The notes beneath the pieces were generated by a model. That model worked only from the letters and a program-made list of their open reading frames with translations. It did not search any database and was not told where the DNA came from. From the NCBI RefSeq assembly GCF_048773025.1, contig NC_133566.1, forward strand, positions 657,501 to 721,500: a DNA stretch of 64,000 bases, written 5' to 3'. Position 1 is the stretch's first letter. Each line of letters starts with the position of its first letter. Source of the DNA: Camelus bactrianus. Taxonomy: Eukaryota > Chordata > Mammalia > Artiodactyla > Camelidae. Shown in pieces: positions 12,359 to 24,700 of this stretch. The position numbers and the translations under genes are program-made.

Positions 12359-13479
12359 ATGGCAGGGAGCAAAGGAGAGCGGGTCTTCAGAGACAGGCCT
12401 CTGCACAGGAATCCTGGCTTAGATAGAACAGATAGAACAGGAATCCCTGCACAGCCCATGGCCTAGACTCCAGGCACATTCAGGAGCTTCTGGTTTGTAA
12501 AGTGGAGGCACTGCCCACCCATCTCCATGTGGCCAATTACTTCGAGTCCAGGAGCAGTTGCGGAAGACATTTGGCATCCGTCTAACACCGCTAAGCACCT
12601 GACTAGCACCTGAGCACACGTTCTCCAGGGGCTCTCAAACTTCTTGTTCTACAGAACCCTATACACTCTAAACAATTACTGAGAACTCCAGAAGGCTGAT
12701 ATTTATGTGAGTTAAATCTATCAATAGGTTCTGTGTTAGAAGTTAAATAAGAACTTAGAAAAAGTGTATGAATTCACTTAAAAATATTAACAATCTACTG
12801 TATGTCACCATTAATACTCAAACAAAATATGTCTATTTTTCACAACAAAAATCATTAGTGAGAAGAATAGCAGTGATTTTAATTTCTGCAAATCTCTTTT
12901 GGACTGGTGAGAGCTGAATTCTATCTGCCTCTGCATTCCCTGTTTTGTGATATCACAGGCCAGGTTTTCCCTGGAAAACCCCACAGGAACTCGGGAGAGC
13001 AAGAGTGTGCAAAAGGCAGGTGACATCCCGGTGTTTCTATGAAAATGGTCTTGCACCTCAGGGGCCTTGGATACACTTTGATAACTGCTGCCCAACCTAG
13101 GCGAGACTCTTCTACACAAGAGCCAGGCAAGGGTCCTGGATTCTGTAATGAGTTATCGCCACCACACCCCTCCTTTTTCTATGTGTTTCTCACAAACTCC
13201 ATTACTGCAGATGAGGATGTAATCATCAGCTGGGGCCTCTAATCCCAGAAGACTGCTAACTTCGAGAGGGAGGGTCCCATCTACCATCCCTACACCCCGC
13301 ACAGTCTATTTTGAGTCAAGCCCTAGATAACTGCTAATCAGCACTGACCCTTGTGTCTTATTCCTGAGGTTGACTGAAGGAACCAACATCTGGATGGAAC
13401 TGAAATTTCCCTGCAGATAAACAAGGCTGATAAACCACCCCATTCCAACCTCTGATTCTGGGGCTCTTCAAAACCGGGT

Positions 13480-14330
13480 AATGCCCCGCTTCATCTAAGT
13501 GAGGTCTTCCGCCTGCCCTTCCCGGGGGGTTCTGGGAGGCTGCAGCCACCCAGGGAGACCCAGACTCGCGGCCCCAGCCCCAGGGCCTGAGGGGGAGGAA
13601 AGCCTGAGGCTGTGCCCCAGTCCTGTCCCCCCAGCCCCAACCCGCTCCCCAGCACCACAGCCCGCCCCCGGCCACCACCCCAACCCCGATCCCACCCCAG
13701 TTCATGTCCACCGGACCCGCCGACTGCGCGGACATACGTTTACCTTCTGTGGGACGCCACCCCAGAAAGGATGTCGGCCGCCGACTGACCAGGCCAGAAC
13801 TAGTCACCCAGCCGAGCAAGCCGCCATCCCCAGCAGCAAGCACCGCCATGTTCCCGGGCAGCTGCACACTTCCGGAGCCCACTGCCCGCCCCAGAAGCGC
13901 ACGCCCGCCAGCGCAGAGCGTGGCGTCTGTAGTCCTGGCAACGCCGCGGGGCCCTCCCTTAGCGCTTGCTTCATGCGTCCTCCCGAGTCTAGACGTGCGA
14001 GGGCAGAACTTGCGGAGCCAATGGGAGCCAGGGCGCGGACAGGACGGGGGTGGGGGGAGGCTTATGGGACAGCTGGGAGGGGCCGGGGAAGGCGGGGCCG
14101 CACGGAATTCCTGACCTGCATGTGGCGCCGGCCGGAGGCTGGGGCGGTGCTGCCACCAGTGGGCAGGGCAGCGGGGCAGCGGGGTCACACTCACCTGTCT
14201 GTGAGAGGGGCTCAGCCTGGGATCCGCGGCCTCCCTTTGACCCGGACGTGGACCCAGGCTACCGGTGGGCAATATAGAGGACTGAGCCCATGCACGCACA
14301 GCTGGCCAGGTAGGGCATTTGAAGTGCAGA
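13480..14330 (-). promoter_or_regulatory. CpG-island promoter of the POFUT2-like copy
   Basis: The interval is GC-rich and keeps many CpGs, mainly at 13,700-14,240, in contrast to its surroundings. On the minus strand an ETS-type site (CTCCGGAAGTG, 13,866-13,877) lies just upstream of the pseudogene ATG. A CCAAT box (GCCAATGGGAG) lies near 14,018 on the plus strand. These are typical of TATA-less housekeeping promoters. Long overlapping frames on both strands (for example 13,358-14,362 minus and 13,499-14,356 plus) are stop-poor because of GC content and carry no known domains. Retained CpGs suggest the island was unmethylated in the germ line until fairly recently, or still is. Confidence 0.65.
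13744..13849 (-). pseudogene. POFUT2: POFUT2-like exon 1
   Basis: The start codon and second codon (ATGGCG) are kept. The signal-peptide coding part is shortened and out of frame. The last 57 bases encode FWPGQSAADILSGVASHR in the correct frame. The donor is GAAG/GTAAAC. Read from the ATG without regard to homology, the exon gives MAVLAAGDGGLLGWV..., which could be mistaken for a mitochondrial leader. A weak or lost intron 1 acceptor would prevent normal splicing to exon 2. Confidence 0.82.
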
Positions 14331-14334
14331 TCCG

Positions 14335-17300
14335 CCAGGCCCGCTGCGAGCCTTGAATTCACGCTGCTGGGCAGTTTCCAAGAAGACGGATCTGTCCCAA
14401 GAGGGGAGGTAGGGCTGGGATGCCAGATGCCGGGTTGGGTGCGGTCTCACAGGAGAACCACGGTGAGAGGGCTCAGAGGGGCCCCTGTGTTGGTGGGGCT
14501 AAGAGTTTGGGGTATAGGGTGGGGATGGTGTGTGCCTTGCTCTGTGGTCTCCCCAAGAACCTTCACTCCAGAGCAAGGGGCTCTGCTCCCCCCACCCTTC
14601 ACTGCACTCCCTGCCTTCCCCAGCCCCACTGCCCCTGCCTCCGGAGTGTCCCATGAACTTTCCCCACACCGGGCACGTCTCTGTTAGAGGTACTGTGCTC
14701 GCGGTGGCTCCAGCCCGAGGGTGAGGGGCTGTATCTGACCAGTCAGGATGCCTGGATCCTGTATATGAAACCTCAGACCATAATGCAGGCATGCACAGAG
14801 GCCCCTCAAACAGGATTCCCTGCATGGCCCTCCCCAGCACGCACCCACAGCGCAGCTGCCACACTGGGCCAAGCCTGCCAGAGGACCGCTGGTCCCTCTC
14901 CTCCAGTCCCTGATCAAGAGTGCACCGCCTACACTGCTGGGTATTTAGGGGGCCTTAGAAGAGCAGCTGGTATTTTCATGGGCAAATACTTGCTCTTTGG
15001 GGAAGATTTGAGTGCAAAAGGATGTAGGATATGCTTTTTCTGTTGCCCTGGAACTGGTGACTGGGATACAAACGTAAGTCAAAGCAGTTTTTAGAGAGAG
15101 CCGCCAAACATCTCACAACCAAAAATCACTGTTCCTCAACAAAGGCAACATCACCTGGCGGGTGGGGGGCCTGGCCTCTCTTTCTGGAGGTTGGGGATTG
15201 CACCCTCCAGCTGGGACAGAGCCAGAAACAGCTCTGAACACGCTAGGAGTTACTTCTCACAAGACCTGTGGTCTCCACTGCAGGTCTGGCTCCAGAGCCC
15301 AGGGCCAGCATGGTGACTCTGCTCCCACTGTCCATTCTGGGAGGTCTAGGTGTCCTCCACAGCTCTTCCACCATTGTTTCTTTTGGAAACACCCCCTAGA
15401 TGAAATGGGTCTGAGAACAGGAGAGCTGGATGCCAGCAGCCACTGCCCAGTTTGCGGCCCCAGGGAGGGGCATCTCCTCTCCGTGGGCTCTGATCTCCCC
15501 TCCTCTCTCCCCATAGCCTCACCCCTCTCCTCCATTTCTTGATTGATCCCTGGATAATGGTCCTTACCAGGAATGACCTGGGAGTTTTATGAGTCCTTAA
15601 GAAAAAAAAAAAAGAAAAAAAGAAATCTATAGACATATTACTGAAAGTAACTTCCATCTTTCCCAGGAAAGTCCTCTTTCTAATGTTTAAGGCTAGTTGA
15701 CGGGGTGTCAAGTTGCCTAACCACTCACATCTGAGAAAGTGCTAACTCTCCCTCCAGCTGCCCGCAGCATCCACCTGTGGCAACTTAGCCGTGAGAGGGC
15801 AATGAAGCTCTTTCCCCACGCCAGCACCAGCATGGCTTCAGAGGCAGTGGAGGCAGAGAGAAAGGGTCCCGCCTTGAGGCTTGGGGGGTCTCCAGCCACA
15901 GCCAGAGCAACTGGGGGTTTTCAGAGCTGGCCCAGCAGGGAAACTAGGCAAGGCCGCCTGACCCAAATCTTCCCTGACCAGAGAGCCCCATGAACTGCTC
16001 TGGGCCCCACTCCCCAGTCGGGCTCCCTGCAAAAAGGTACCACGGGATCCATACCTGAGAAGGGAGGAGGACGGCCCTTTGTCCTGGGGTCCCAGCAGAT
16101 GTGTCCTGTGAGACCTGTGGCCACATATCTTCCTTGTCTCCCCAGGTCTCTGAAGGGTCCGTGCTGGGCATTCTGGTGTTCAGGGACACTGGAACAACTC
16201 TAAACTCTGAAGAAGGAAGGAGAGACCCTTCTAGAAGCAAGGATTTCAGGGAAACGCCTTGCCCAGAACTGGGGGACTGTGTGTCCTGAGTAGACCCCTG
16301 GGAGGCAGTGTGGGGCTGTGGGGTCCTCTTCAGAGAATTGAGCAGGCATGCTTCCCTGCGGAGAGCCCTGCTTTATTCAGTCATGTCCTCATGTGAGACT
16401 CACTTACAAACACCTCCCAGTCCATCTAGGGGTGGTCCCAGGGGTGGGGGCAGAGGAGGAGAGTGAAGGGGGCAGACTTATGGCCCCTGACCCACACAGG
16501 GAGCCAATGGTCAGTGGGAACATCTTGGGAGCCGGGCGCAGGAGAGGAGAACGGGCACTAAGAACATGCCAAGTCATGCAGTAAAGCGACCCATGACCAC
16601 AAGACACAGGCGGCCTTCCACCAAAGCTGGGAGATAGAAATTTAGACCCAGGCTCTAAGAACCTTGAGAGGGGCTGGAGAATCCCAGGAGCCCTGAGGAG
16701 CAGATCTCCTAGGGGCACAGACATCCCAATACACACATTTCTCATGGATGCTTTTTGGGGTGCAGAGTGAGTTACCAGGATCCTGAACTTAGCATGGAAT
16801 CCCACCCTCTTGTTCATCACGGTTCCTGGCAATAAATTGCTGTCATTAGTCCCTGGACATACACCGGGAGCTGACTGCTGTGGGGGTCATTGCAGGAATA
16901 GTATCTTCTGGTGTGGGTTCTGTGACCACAGAAACCCAGGGGGATTTCTTAACGGGAGCAGCTGGAGAACATGCCAGCCAGGACCACCCTCATGGGATGG
17001 CCAAGGAGCCCATGGTACCCAGGCCACCAAGTGACAAAGTTGTGAGGTTGCCTGAGTTTCCTGGGGGTGTGTAGATTCCTGTGGTCAGCACGTGGGCCCA
17101 GGACAGCAAGACGGTCTGCCCAAAGAGGGGCCTGCCCTCCTAAAGATGGCTCCTAAAACCTGCAGGGAAACTGCTCCCAGGGCTCTTGGAGGTCCATAGT
17201 GAGTGTCCTGCCAGCCATGTGGGGTCACCTTCCCCTGATGCAGAGGCAGACCTCTCCCCCTTGAGGCCCAGGGGACACCTGGCTCAGGTCCCACCTGTGT

Positions 17301-19325
17301 ACCCTGGACACGCAGAGCCCCAGAACTCTGGCACAGCCTGGGGTGTGGTCGTGTCAGGGCAGGGAAGTCCCAGGGAAGGGGCTCATTCAGGGGCAGGGGC
17401 CACTCCACAGGGATGCTGGACCTGGCAGGGATGCAGTGCTTCAGAACTCCCCTGGACTGGGTTTCCAACCAGTGGGATGGAAGGGACTCTCATTTCTGGG
17501 GTGCAGCTGGGGGAACTAGATACATCATGAATGTCAGCCCTGAAAATGGAGGATGTGCTACATCCATTCCTGGAAAGAAATATCAGGCCCTTCCAGCCCA
17601 GGTGACTCAGAAAGTCAGTCAGAAATGTTCGGGGTCCCCAGTTTAGGCTTTCAATTAGAGCTGAGTGGCTCAGGAGGCCAGATCCCTGTCCGTGGCTCCA
17701 GGAGTAGGCTTTCTGCTGGGGGACAGGATCCTCACAAACACCAGCGACTTTGTGGGACACTCCCCTCTGACCAGCTGAGAGGCAGGGGGCAGTTGTGGGA
17801 AATCGTGTTTCCATGAGGAGAGGGCCACCAAGTGATGGGGGCACAGGAGACAGTGAGAAAGAGTCCCGCAGCCTTTCTGGAATCAAAAAACTGGCAAATG
17901 TGAAAAAGTGCATAATTTGCTTTATTGAGCAGGCTGCTTATGTACGTTTGGAGGGCCAGGTTCAAGGACTCTACATCCCTCCAGGACAATAGCCTCAAAA
18001 GAAGAACAGACAGAGAAGGAGGAGATCTGGGGTTTCTCCCAGGATTGAGGCAGAACAGGGATTTCTGCAGATTTGCAAGGAGACCCCGACCACTGAGCAC
18101 GGGGTAACAACCCCACGTGACCCCTGTCGTGTTAGGCTTGGGCTCTGGGTCTGGCCTGATCATGTATTCTTCCAGCTGAGTTCCAGATACTCAGAAGGTA
18201 GATTTAGAGAGGCTGCTTTTGGAACCCAGTGTGGAGACGGAGGGTCCTTTATCCTGAGTTCCCTGAGCCTAATCACTGTAGCTGAGGCCCAACACCCCCC
18301 AGGCCACCAGGGTGGCTGTGGAGGAATAGTAAGCCTGGCAGGTGACCCAGGGGTCCCACTGCTGTGCCCCTCCCTTGTCTTTTTTCCCTTTCACCCCCGA
18401 AGGTGTGATTGTCTCATGTCATGGTGACAAGCAATCTCTCTTCTCTGTAAGGTGGGGTCCCCACACCCTCTCAGCCTTCTCCCTGAATGGATGCTGAAGG
18501 ACCAGGCTCACTTGAAGTTCTGAGCTTGAGCAGTAAGGTGGAAACAAAGAAACCAGTGGAAACAAAGAAACAAGTCACTGTGGCAAAGCTCCCCACCACA
18601 GAGAAGCTGCCCTGAGTGGAAGGGAGGGTGTGGGCATGCCCATTTGTTTCCTGTCTCCCAGTGCTCTTCGCTTTCTTATTGCAGACCTGCATGGTTACAA
18701 CAAAATGATCTGCAAAACTGAAAATATTTACTCTCTGGCTTTTACAGAAAAGGCTGACCAGCCTCTGGTTCCTGTACCGGTCAAGTGATTGGAGTACCTT
18801 TCCTGTTTGGAAATATCTGGGCAGGCCCAGGTTTGCAAAATTCTTTAAGTGTAGTTATGGAGTTTTGCTTCTAAACATTTTTATGGCTGTATACTGAACT
18901 GAGGTTGTGCTGTGTAATTCTGAGCCAGGATTTTCTCAAACTGTTTCTCATTTCTTATACAAGATACCACTAAATTCCAAGGGGAATGGGATGTTAAGGA
19001 AGCCATGGAGTTTAGGGAAAAGATACAGATTTCATTTCCATTTAAGCATCAATGTATCTCCATCCTAGGCAGTATCGGTTCTGTGGTATTGATAGGAGAA
19101 CTAAATAGCAAACAAATTTATAGAAAATAGTGGGTCATTGGGTAAACATGTTCTTCTTTTCAACATTTTTGTAATGTTTGCAGTTTAAGATGACCATTCC
19201 TGAGAAACAGGCAGCCACTTAGAATGAAATAGCATTTTCCCTGAAACATCCTCAATTTTTATTTCATAGACAGCAAGAAGGACAATCACACATCCAACAA
19301 TTGGGGACTTCAAAGATAAAATGTA
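14335..19325. other. Long stretch with no recognised gene
   Basis: About 5 kb of moderately GC-rich, mostly unique-looking DNA. I see an A-rich run at 15,601-15,624 and no clear SINE or LINE. Many frames of 60-180 codons exist on both strands (for example 17,383-17,913 minus) but none shows a known domain, a consistent splice pattern or a polyadenylation context that I trust. Confidence 0.35.
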
Positions 19326-19329
19326 ACTT

Positions 19330-20255
19330 TCTGAGAGCACACTCCCCCCGTCTCCCTCTGCTCTTTTCACTGTCCCATTGTCCCTGAAGGCTCTTTCGCA
19401 TCTTCTGCTCATGACTCCAGTAACTCTTCCTCCTCGTTCCTCAGCTGGTAAGTTTACTTTTCTACTTTGACCAAGCAAACTGAAGCCAACAGAAGAGAAC
19501 TTTCACCAGCAACTCCCAGCACATCCGCTCACCTTCTGATATCTCTGACCTCACTCTCGCTGCCCCACCTCTTATTACAGGTGACATCGAAAGCCAGATC
19601 ATCCAAAAGTCGCCAGGGGGCCCATACATCCAATCTTCTCCTGGCAGTCTCTCCCACATCCATCCTTTCTGTCACTACCTCATCTATTTTGTTCTCCTGC
19701 TAGTTGGCTCCCATCAGTATATAAAAGTCCATCCTCTTAAAAGAAACAAACAGCACTCATTGACCCTAATTCGCCCCCACCAAATGCCACCCCATGTCTT
19801 TGCAGCAAATCTTTAATGAGCAGTTTAAACTCACTATCTACATATTCTCTTGAGCCATCCCCTTTTGCACCCACTCTGGCTTTTCCCCTGATCCCTCGCT
19901 CTATGGAAACTTCTCTGTCAAGGCCATCAGTGACCCCACTTTGCTAAATATAGTGGTCAGTTTTTAGTCTTCATCATGCGTGGCCCTTTGGCAGCATTTG
20001 GCCCAGCTCTTCCATCCCTCCTCCCCCGTGTTCCTGCTTTACTTAGCCTCCAGACTTTCGCTCTGCTTTCGATCCACTGGCTGGTCTTTTGCCAACGTCT
20101 CCTCTTTTTTCCAAACATTTACTGCGAATGTTCCCCTGAGTTGGGTCCTGGGTCTCTCCTTTATCTCTCTGCTATACCTTTGGTGGAAGCAACCAGACTT
20201 GGAAATTGACATGCCATCAATTTCTCGATTTTTTCAAACTCCCCGATTTGCCCTT
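19330..20255 (+). repeat. L2 LINE, ORF2 part, sense strand
   Basis: The text follows the L2 reverse-transcriptase region. It includes GGCCATCAGTGACCCCACTTTGCTAAATATAGTGG-like wording (L2: GGTCACCAATGACCTCC...TTGCTAAATCCAATGG), then TTTGGCAGCATTTGGC (L2: CTCAGCAGCATTTGAC) and GTTGGGTCCTGGGTCTCTCC (L2: CTCAGTCCTAGGCCCTC). Small frames at 19,976-20,342 are remnants of this ORF. It is probably the same element that continues at 21.06 kb. Confidence 0.75.
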
Positions 20256-20259
20256 TCCT

Positions 20260-21003
20260 TTTGGAACTCTCTCCCTGATACTCATATTCTTTTTCTTTCA
20301 TTCATCTTGCTTTCACATTCATACATATGTTCTACTGTGTAAAGTACTTTTCCAAATTTTGAATCAGTCCATACATATCATGTAAAATGCTCAGATCTCT
20401 ATTATTTCCACTAAGATGCTTATTATACCTTAGAACCTTTCTGCATTTCTGTATTTATGTCAATAAAGTGAATAGTATTTCTACAAGCCTCATAGTTAAA
20501 CAGTGTGTGTGTTTGGGGCTATTATGTAACATGAAATAATGATACATCAACATAGTCCTTTTTCATTTAATTTTATGTAACACCAAGATAAGGTATTTGC
20601 ATGAAGACTGGTTTTGTTGAAATTTTACCTACGTTATGGACAGTCAGTTTATGTGAAAGCCCTCATTTCTCCCCTTTTCTGATATATTTTCCATTTGGCT
20701 ATTATAACATATACCTTGGCATGAAATAAAATTCCAAATTCATTCACATAATAAAATCAATACATTTAAATTATATTTTTTCATGTTAATAAGAAAGAAA
20801 AAAACCTCAAACTCCTCTAATTATTAGGCATTTCTGTGGCAATATCTAATAGACTCCTTAACCATGACATTAAATATCTGAGCTGATTCCAGCCCCTTTC
20901 CACCTGCTCAGCCCCATCTTGTCCCATCCCCTGTGGATGGAGAGGAAATCCATCCCATTTTCCAGGTCCAGATGTTGGAACCATGTTCTTTCTCTCTCTT
21001 TCT
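20260..21003. other. AT-rich stretch between L2 parts
   Basis: No gene seen. It is AT-rich from about 20,340 to 20,820. This may be L2 too decayed to read, or later insertions within that L2. Confidence 0.35.
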
Positions 21004-21004
21004 C

Positions 21005-21026
21005 TTACACACACACACACACACAG
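21005..21026 (+). repeat. (AC)n microsatellite
   Basis: A short ACACAC run preceded by a CTCTCTTTCTCT pyrimidine tract. Confidence 0.9.
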
Positions 21027-21084
21027 CAAATCCAGCTTGTTAGAAAATTCTGGCTACTCTGTCTTCATTAATCACCTACTCCCT

Positions 21085-21750
21085 GTTCCCCACCCCCCTA
21101 GAATCCACCTTCAGCCCCTTCTTGGACACCAAATAGCCTCCTTCTTCCATCTTTGCTTTTCTACAATCTCATTAACACAGAGTCAGAGGGAGCCTATAAA
21201 AGCATACATTGAGGGGGTGGGTGTAGATCAGTGATACAGTGCATGCTTAGCATGCATGAGATCCTGGGTTCAAACCACAGCACCTTCGCTAAAATAAATA
21301 AATTACCCTCCCCCCCAAAAAAAACCAAAACAAAAGCAGAAATTGGACATCACCCATCCCATCAAAACTCACTAAAAGGGTCACCATTCCATTAGGAACC
21401 AAAGTCGTCCCAAAGTCTTCCAGGACCGGCCGGGCATGCTCTGCCTCTTCACCTACACTCTCCCCATCACACTGGGGGCCTCTGGCTCCGGGTCTTACTT
21501 CTTCCTCCGGATCTATTCTGCTTCAAGTTCATTACCCCATGAGATCTGCCAGGATTGCCTTATTCCCTCCTGCCTGCCTCCCACCCCACCACCATCATCT
21601 GAGTTTGCTCATATCACTCTTATTTTTCCCCAAGCTCTTGCTACCCCCAACATGCTGCCTGTTTCCTCTGCTAAAACTCTGAGCCCCCAGTGATGGGGAG
21701 TCGTGTCTATTTTGTTGACTAATAAAGCCCAAGAGCCTTGGGTACAAGTA
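21085..21750 (+). repeat. L2 LINE 3' part, interrupted by a camelid SINE
   Basis: The left part resembles L2 TCTACAATCTATTCTCAACACAGCAGCCAGAGTGATCC ('tctacaatctcattaacaca', then GAGTCAGAGGGAGCC). After the SINE it resumes with the L2 text about 'gtcaccattccattaggaac', 'caaagtcgtcccaaagtctt' and a CTCTGCCTCTTCACCTACACTCTCCCC phrase. The SINE has split one L2 copy. Confidence 0.65.
21205..21331 (+). repeat. Camelid tRNA-derived SINE, sense strand
   Basis: The head 'gtgtagatcagtgatacagt' matches a tRNA A box, and 'atgcttagcatgcatgagat' plus CCTGGGTTCAA covers the B-box region. An A-rich TAAAATAAATAAATTACC tail follows. The 7-bp AAAAGCA occurs on both sides (21,198-21,204 and 21,332-21,338) and is a plausible target-site duplication. 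This family is the best clue that the genome is a camelid's. Confidence 0.88.
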
Positions 21751-21759
21751 TAGTTACTA

Positions 21760-24700
21760 GATTCCCATAAGTAGTAGGAGCTTATACAGATTTTCTGAAT
21801 GAATGCAGAGGTCCTGGTCCAATCCAATGGAGCACTTCTGTGTCCTGCTGAAAGAATAACTCTCCTTTCCTCCTGAGAGTGGGTGACCACTTCCTTGGTG
21901 ATCAAAGGCAAGATCTATTTTCTTTATGCTGTTAAACTTAGGTGAGGAGACTGGGGGATCTTCATTTATATTTTAAAATTTGATTCACTCTGCAATTTGT
22001 CTTCAGTCTATGTATCCTTTTGAGAAACCGTTTATGAGTGATCATTCTTCCATCAGATTGAACAGGATCCAGGGGGAAGTACCAAGCCTGTCCCATTGGC
22101 CATTCTGTGTGTCATGTCCTGTGACCCAGTGGATGCTCAGCACGTATGTGAACCGACAGGAGTGAGTGAAGAGTTGGGAGCATCTCATTATTGTGGTGGC
22201 TGCACTCTGTCTGATGCCTTGAGATTTGGGGAACGGTTTACAAGTGCGGAGATGTGAGGGCAGGGCCTCTGTGATCTTCCTGAGTGCCCTGGCCTTACCC
22301 ATTCCCCCAGCACCCTCTGGGCAGCCAAGCTCAGGAGCTGGGCCACCAGTGATTGTGCTGATCAATAATCCACCTTCACCCCAAGTCTAGTGGTAGGAGA
22401 GGCCAGCACACCTGGTTGTAGACTCTGGAGTCAGGTCCTTCGAGGAATTCCACACTGAACGATGTTTTGGACCTTTTATTTTTCTCTGTAGCCTCCAGCT
22501 GAAGAAACAGATTGCCTTAAATACATGAAAGGTGAGGACACCTACTATCCCCATAGAGCCCAGGTGGGGCTGGGAGTCTGCCGTTTGTACAGCCGGTGGG
22601 CTCGTGTTGCTTTGGGCATCCCTGTGCCTGAATTACTGCAGTACACTCGGTGGTAAGGACGGGGGTGCCTGGCAGGGAGGGAAGCGTGTCGGGAGACTGC
22701 ACAGATGGGGAGACGTTAACCTGGGGTGAGCGGGAGCCGGCTGATGCATGGTATCTCGGTGCAGGGAACTCTCCACACTCAGAGAGGTTCCCACTCCCGC
22801 AGGGTCCCTTTGATCAGGGTGCTGGGATGTCAGCACAGCAGGGTCCCTGTGAGGATCATGGTGCCTTCAGGCAGTGGGAAGTGAGGGGTCCAGTGGCATT
22901 TAATTTAACTGTGTACCCGAAGCCAACCCCCATCTCTTTCAGCCTGTTTCCTAATCTGCAGAACTGGAATGATGTTAACCATCCCACAGTTTCGTTGATG
23001 GGCTGGGACACACTAGACAGCCAGGAGCTGGAATTCCTCTGTCCCCTCATTGTTTTCCTTCCTTCCCACTATTTGCTCTCACAAGCTCAGTCTCTCTGTC
23101 TCTCTCTCATTCACTTGTAACTTTCTCTCCTGCTCTGGCTTCATTTGATTCCCACCCTCCTCCCAATCCCCAGATGAGTGAAATTAATTTCTGTGTGTCA
23201 GTTTCAAATTCCCGGGAAAGATGCTCTGTCCCCTCTGGATTGGTTGTCCAACCCATCAGTTGCAGTCAGAGGAGTGAGTCCCTCTGTGACCAGAGGAGGG
23301 GCTCTGCCCAGACCCCCAACCACCACTGTGGGAGCACATAGCTCTCCGAGGAGGAGGTACTGGCTCTGACTTGGTGTCACTAAGTGTGAATTTATGTCTC
23401 CTATTGCCCCACCTTCATCCTCCTAAACAAAGATGAAAATTAAACACTCCCGAGATTTGTGTCATGGAACCCTCAGGGTGGGGGCTCAGAGGGCTGAATT
23501 CCCTGCTGAGTGTAAGGGGCTACAGTGACTCCCCAACGAGAGCCTGTAACTGGAACAGAACCAGCCCCACTGGACACTTAGAGCACTGAGTCTGAGTGAC
23601 ATTGAGCCAGGCTTCTGACCACAGCTCAGGGGTCTGGCCCAACCAGCTAGTTTTTGAAACCAACCAGATTTGGCTTCCTCAATCCCTGAGGTTTTACCTG
23701 AACCACCAGCTTCTGCATCTCTGAAGACAGATGATGAGGACCCTTCACGTAACGCATTTGCACAGCCTGTGAGGGAATTTGTGCTGCACGGTCTGCCCGG
23801 CGAGCTGACTGAAGTTGGTATTTTACTGATCTTAGAAATAGTCCGGTTTCCTGATGCACTGTTTCACTGAACAAGCAACAGAAGCCACCTCTGGCTGATA
23901 AAAGCAAAAAAGGGACTTAATGAAAAGATATTGGGAGGGTGCATGGAGTGGCCCTGACCAGAGCCAACCCGGGAGCCGTAGGAGATTTTGGGAAGCCCAA
24001 GGCACCAGGCTGGGCAGGGTGCTGACTGGCCCCCTGCTGCCCCAGCAGGGACCCCCCCCTCCTCCTGACACTCCACCTCACTGCAGGTTCATGTCCCGGC
24101 AGGGCCAGGTCACACTGAAGCCACCAGCACACACCTCAATGGGGGAGTTGGCCCCGTCTCAGCTGAGGGTGTGCCTGGTGTGGGGAGAGGTCCAGTTAGA
24201 AAAAGGTGGGTCCCCTACTTTTCCGAGTTAATGTGCAAGTCAGTGCCCGTCACTCAGGAGAGCCAGGCTGGACAGACCTCATTGTGGTGACTAGGCCGTC
24301 TGAGTTCACTTATTACTTTTTAGGTTGGAAGGCCCAAGAGGGAGAAAAAGTGGAGGTTCTAGTACTTATTTTATATTTCCCATGTACCAGGTGAGGTAAG
24401 CAAGCCACTTCAGACAAGGCCCAGAGCAACCACGTTAATAGGCCACGGAGAAAGTCGTGCAGTCAGGCCTCTGCAGCCCCGAAACCCGTGTCCTCATCAG
24501 CTCCGTAGTTACCAGTGGAAGTTGTAGGGATTTATGGGACTCTGTGCTCCTGTGGGGGCTGGGATATGTGTGTTTAAATCCACATCTTCAGAAACTCGGC
24601 TAGAACCACAGCCACTGATTGTCTGCACGGAGGCAGACGAGGGGAGGCTTCCAGCCTCTGGTCCAGCTTGTGAGGAGCTCAGCAGTTGCTCCTTCTGTCC

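Larger units (their letters stand above)
12108..13849 (-). pseudogene. POFUT2: Unprocessed POFUT2-like pseudogene (exons 1 and 2)
   Basis: POFUT2 is the ER protein O-fucosyltransferase 2, which fucosylates folded thrombospondin type-1 repeats. Two exons are visible on the minus strand. Exon 1 runs 13,849 to 13,744: an ATG in good context, then in a shifted frame FWPGQSAADILSGVASHR, matching the remembered FWPGQSAADILSGAASRR. It ends in a GTAAAC donor. Exon 2 runs about 12,358 to 12,108 and reads YLLCDVNLPEGVSLHR...FLLKTLLKMEESVLVL, LYHWQSPDINQVQI, SDFFDLP and IEYEQFIA, then a GTGAGG donor. Breaks: exon 1 has lost about 20 bases in the signal-peptide part, with a TAG just before FWPG. Exon 2 has a TAA at the LPPWG position and a TAG in IPWSEF, but no frameshift. 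The intron of about 1.4 kb and both donors show it is not a retrocopy. Later exons are not found, and an L1 lies about 470 bp beyond exon 2. Confidence 0.9.

Noticed and set aside
13744-13849. First exon of a new mitochondrial-leader protein (MAVLAAGDGGLLGWV...)
   Set aside because: The same bases in the neighbouring frame encode FWPGQSAADILSG of POFUT2, and exon 2 of POFUT2 follows downstream on the same strand. The leader-like reading is a product of the deletion.
13358-14362. Open frame of 334 codons on the minus strand and overlapping frames of 285 and 136 codons on the plus strand
   Set aside because: They lie in a CpG island where stop codons are rare in all frames. The only homology found there is the POFUT2-like exon 1, which uses another frame, and the translations are low-complexity Pro/Arg/Gly-rich text.
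23670-23870. Plus-strand frame with FAQPVREFVLHGLPGELTE
   Set aside because: Short, no known domain, and no clear acceptor and donor pair around it. Probably a chance frame.
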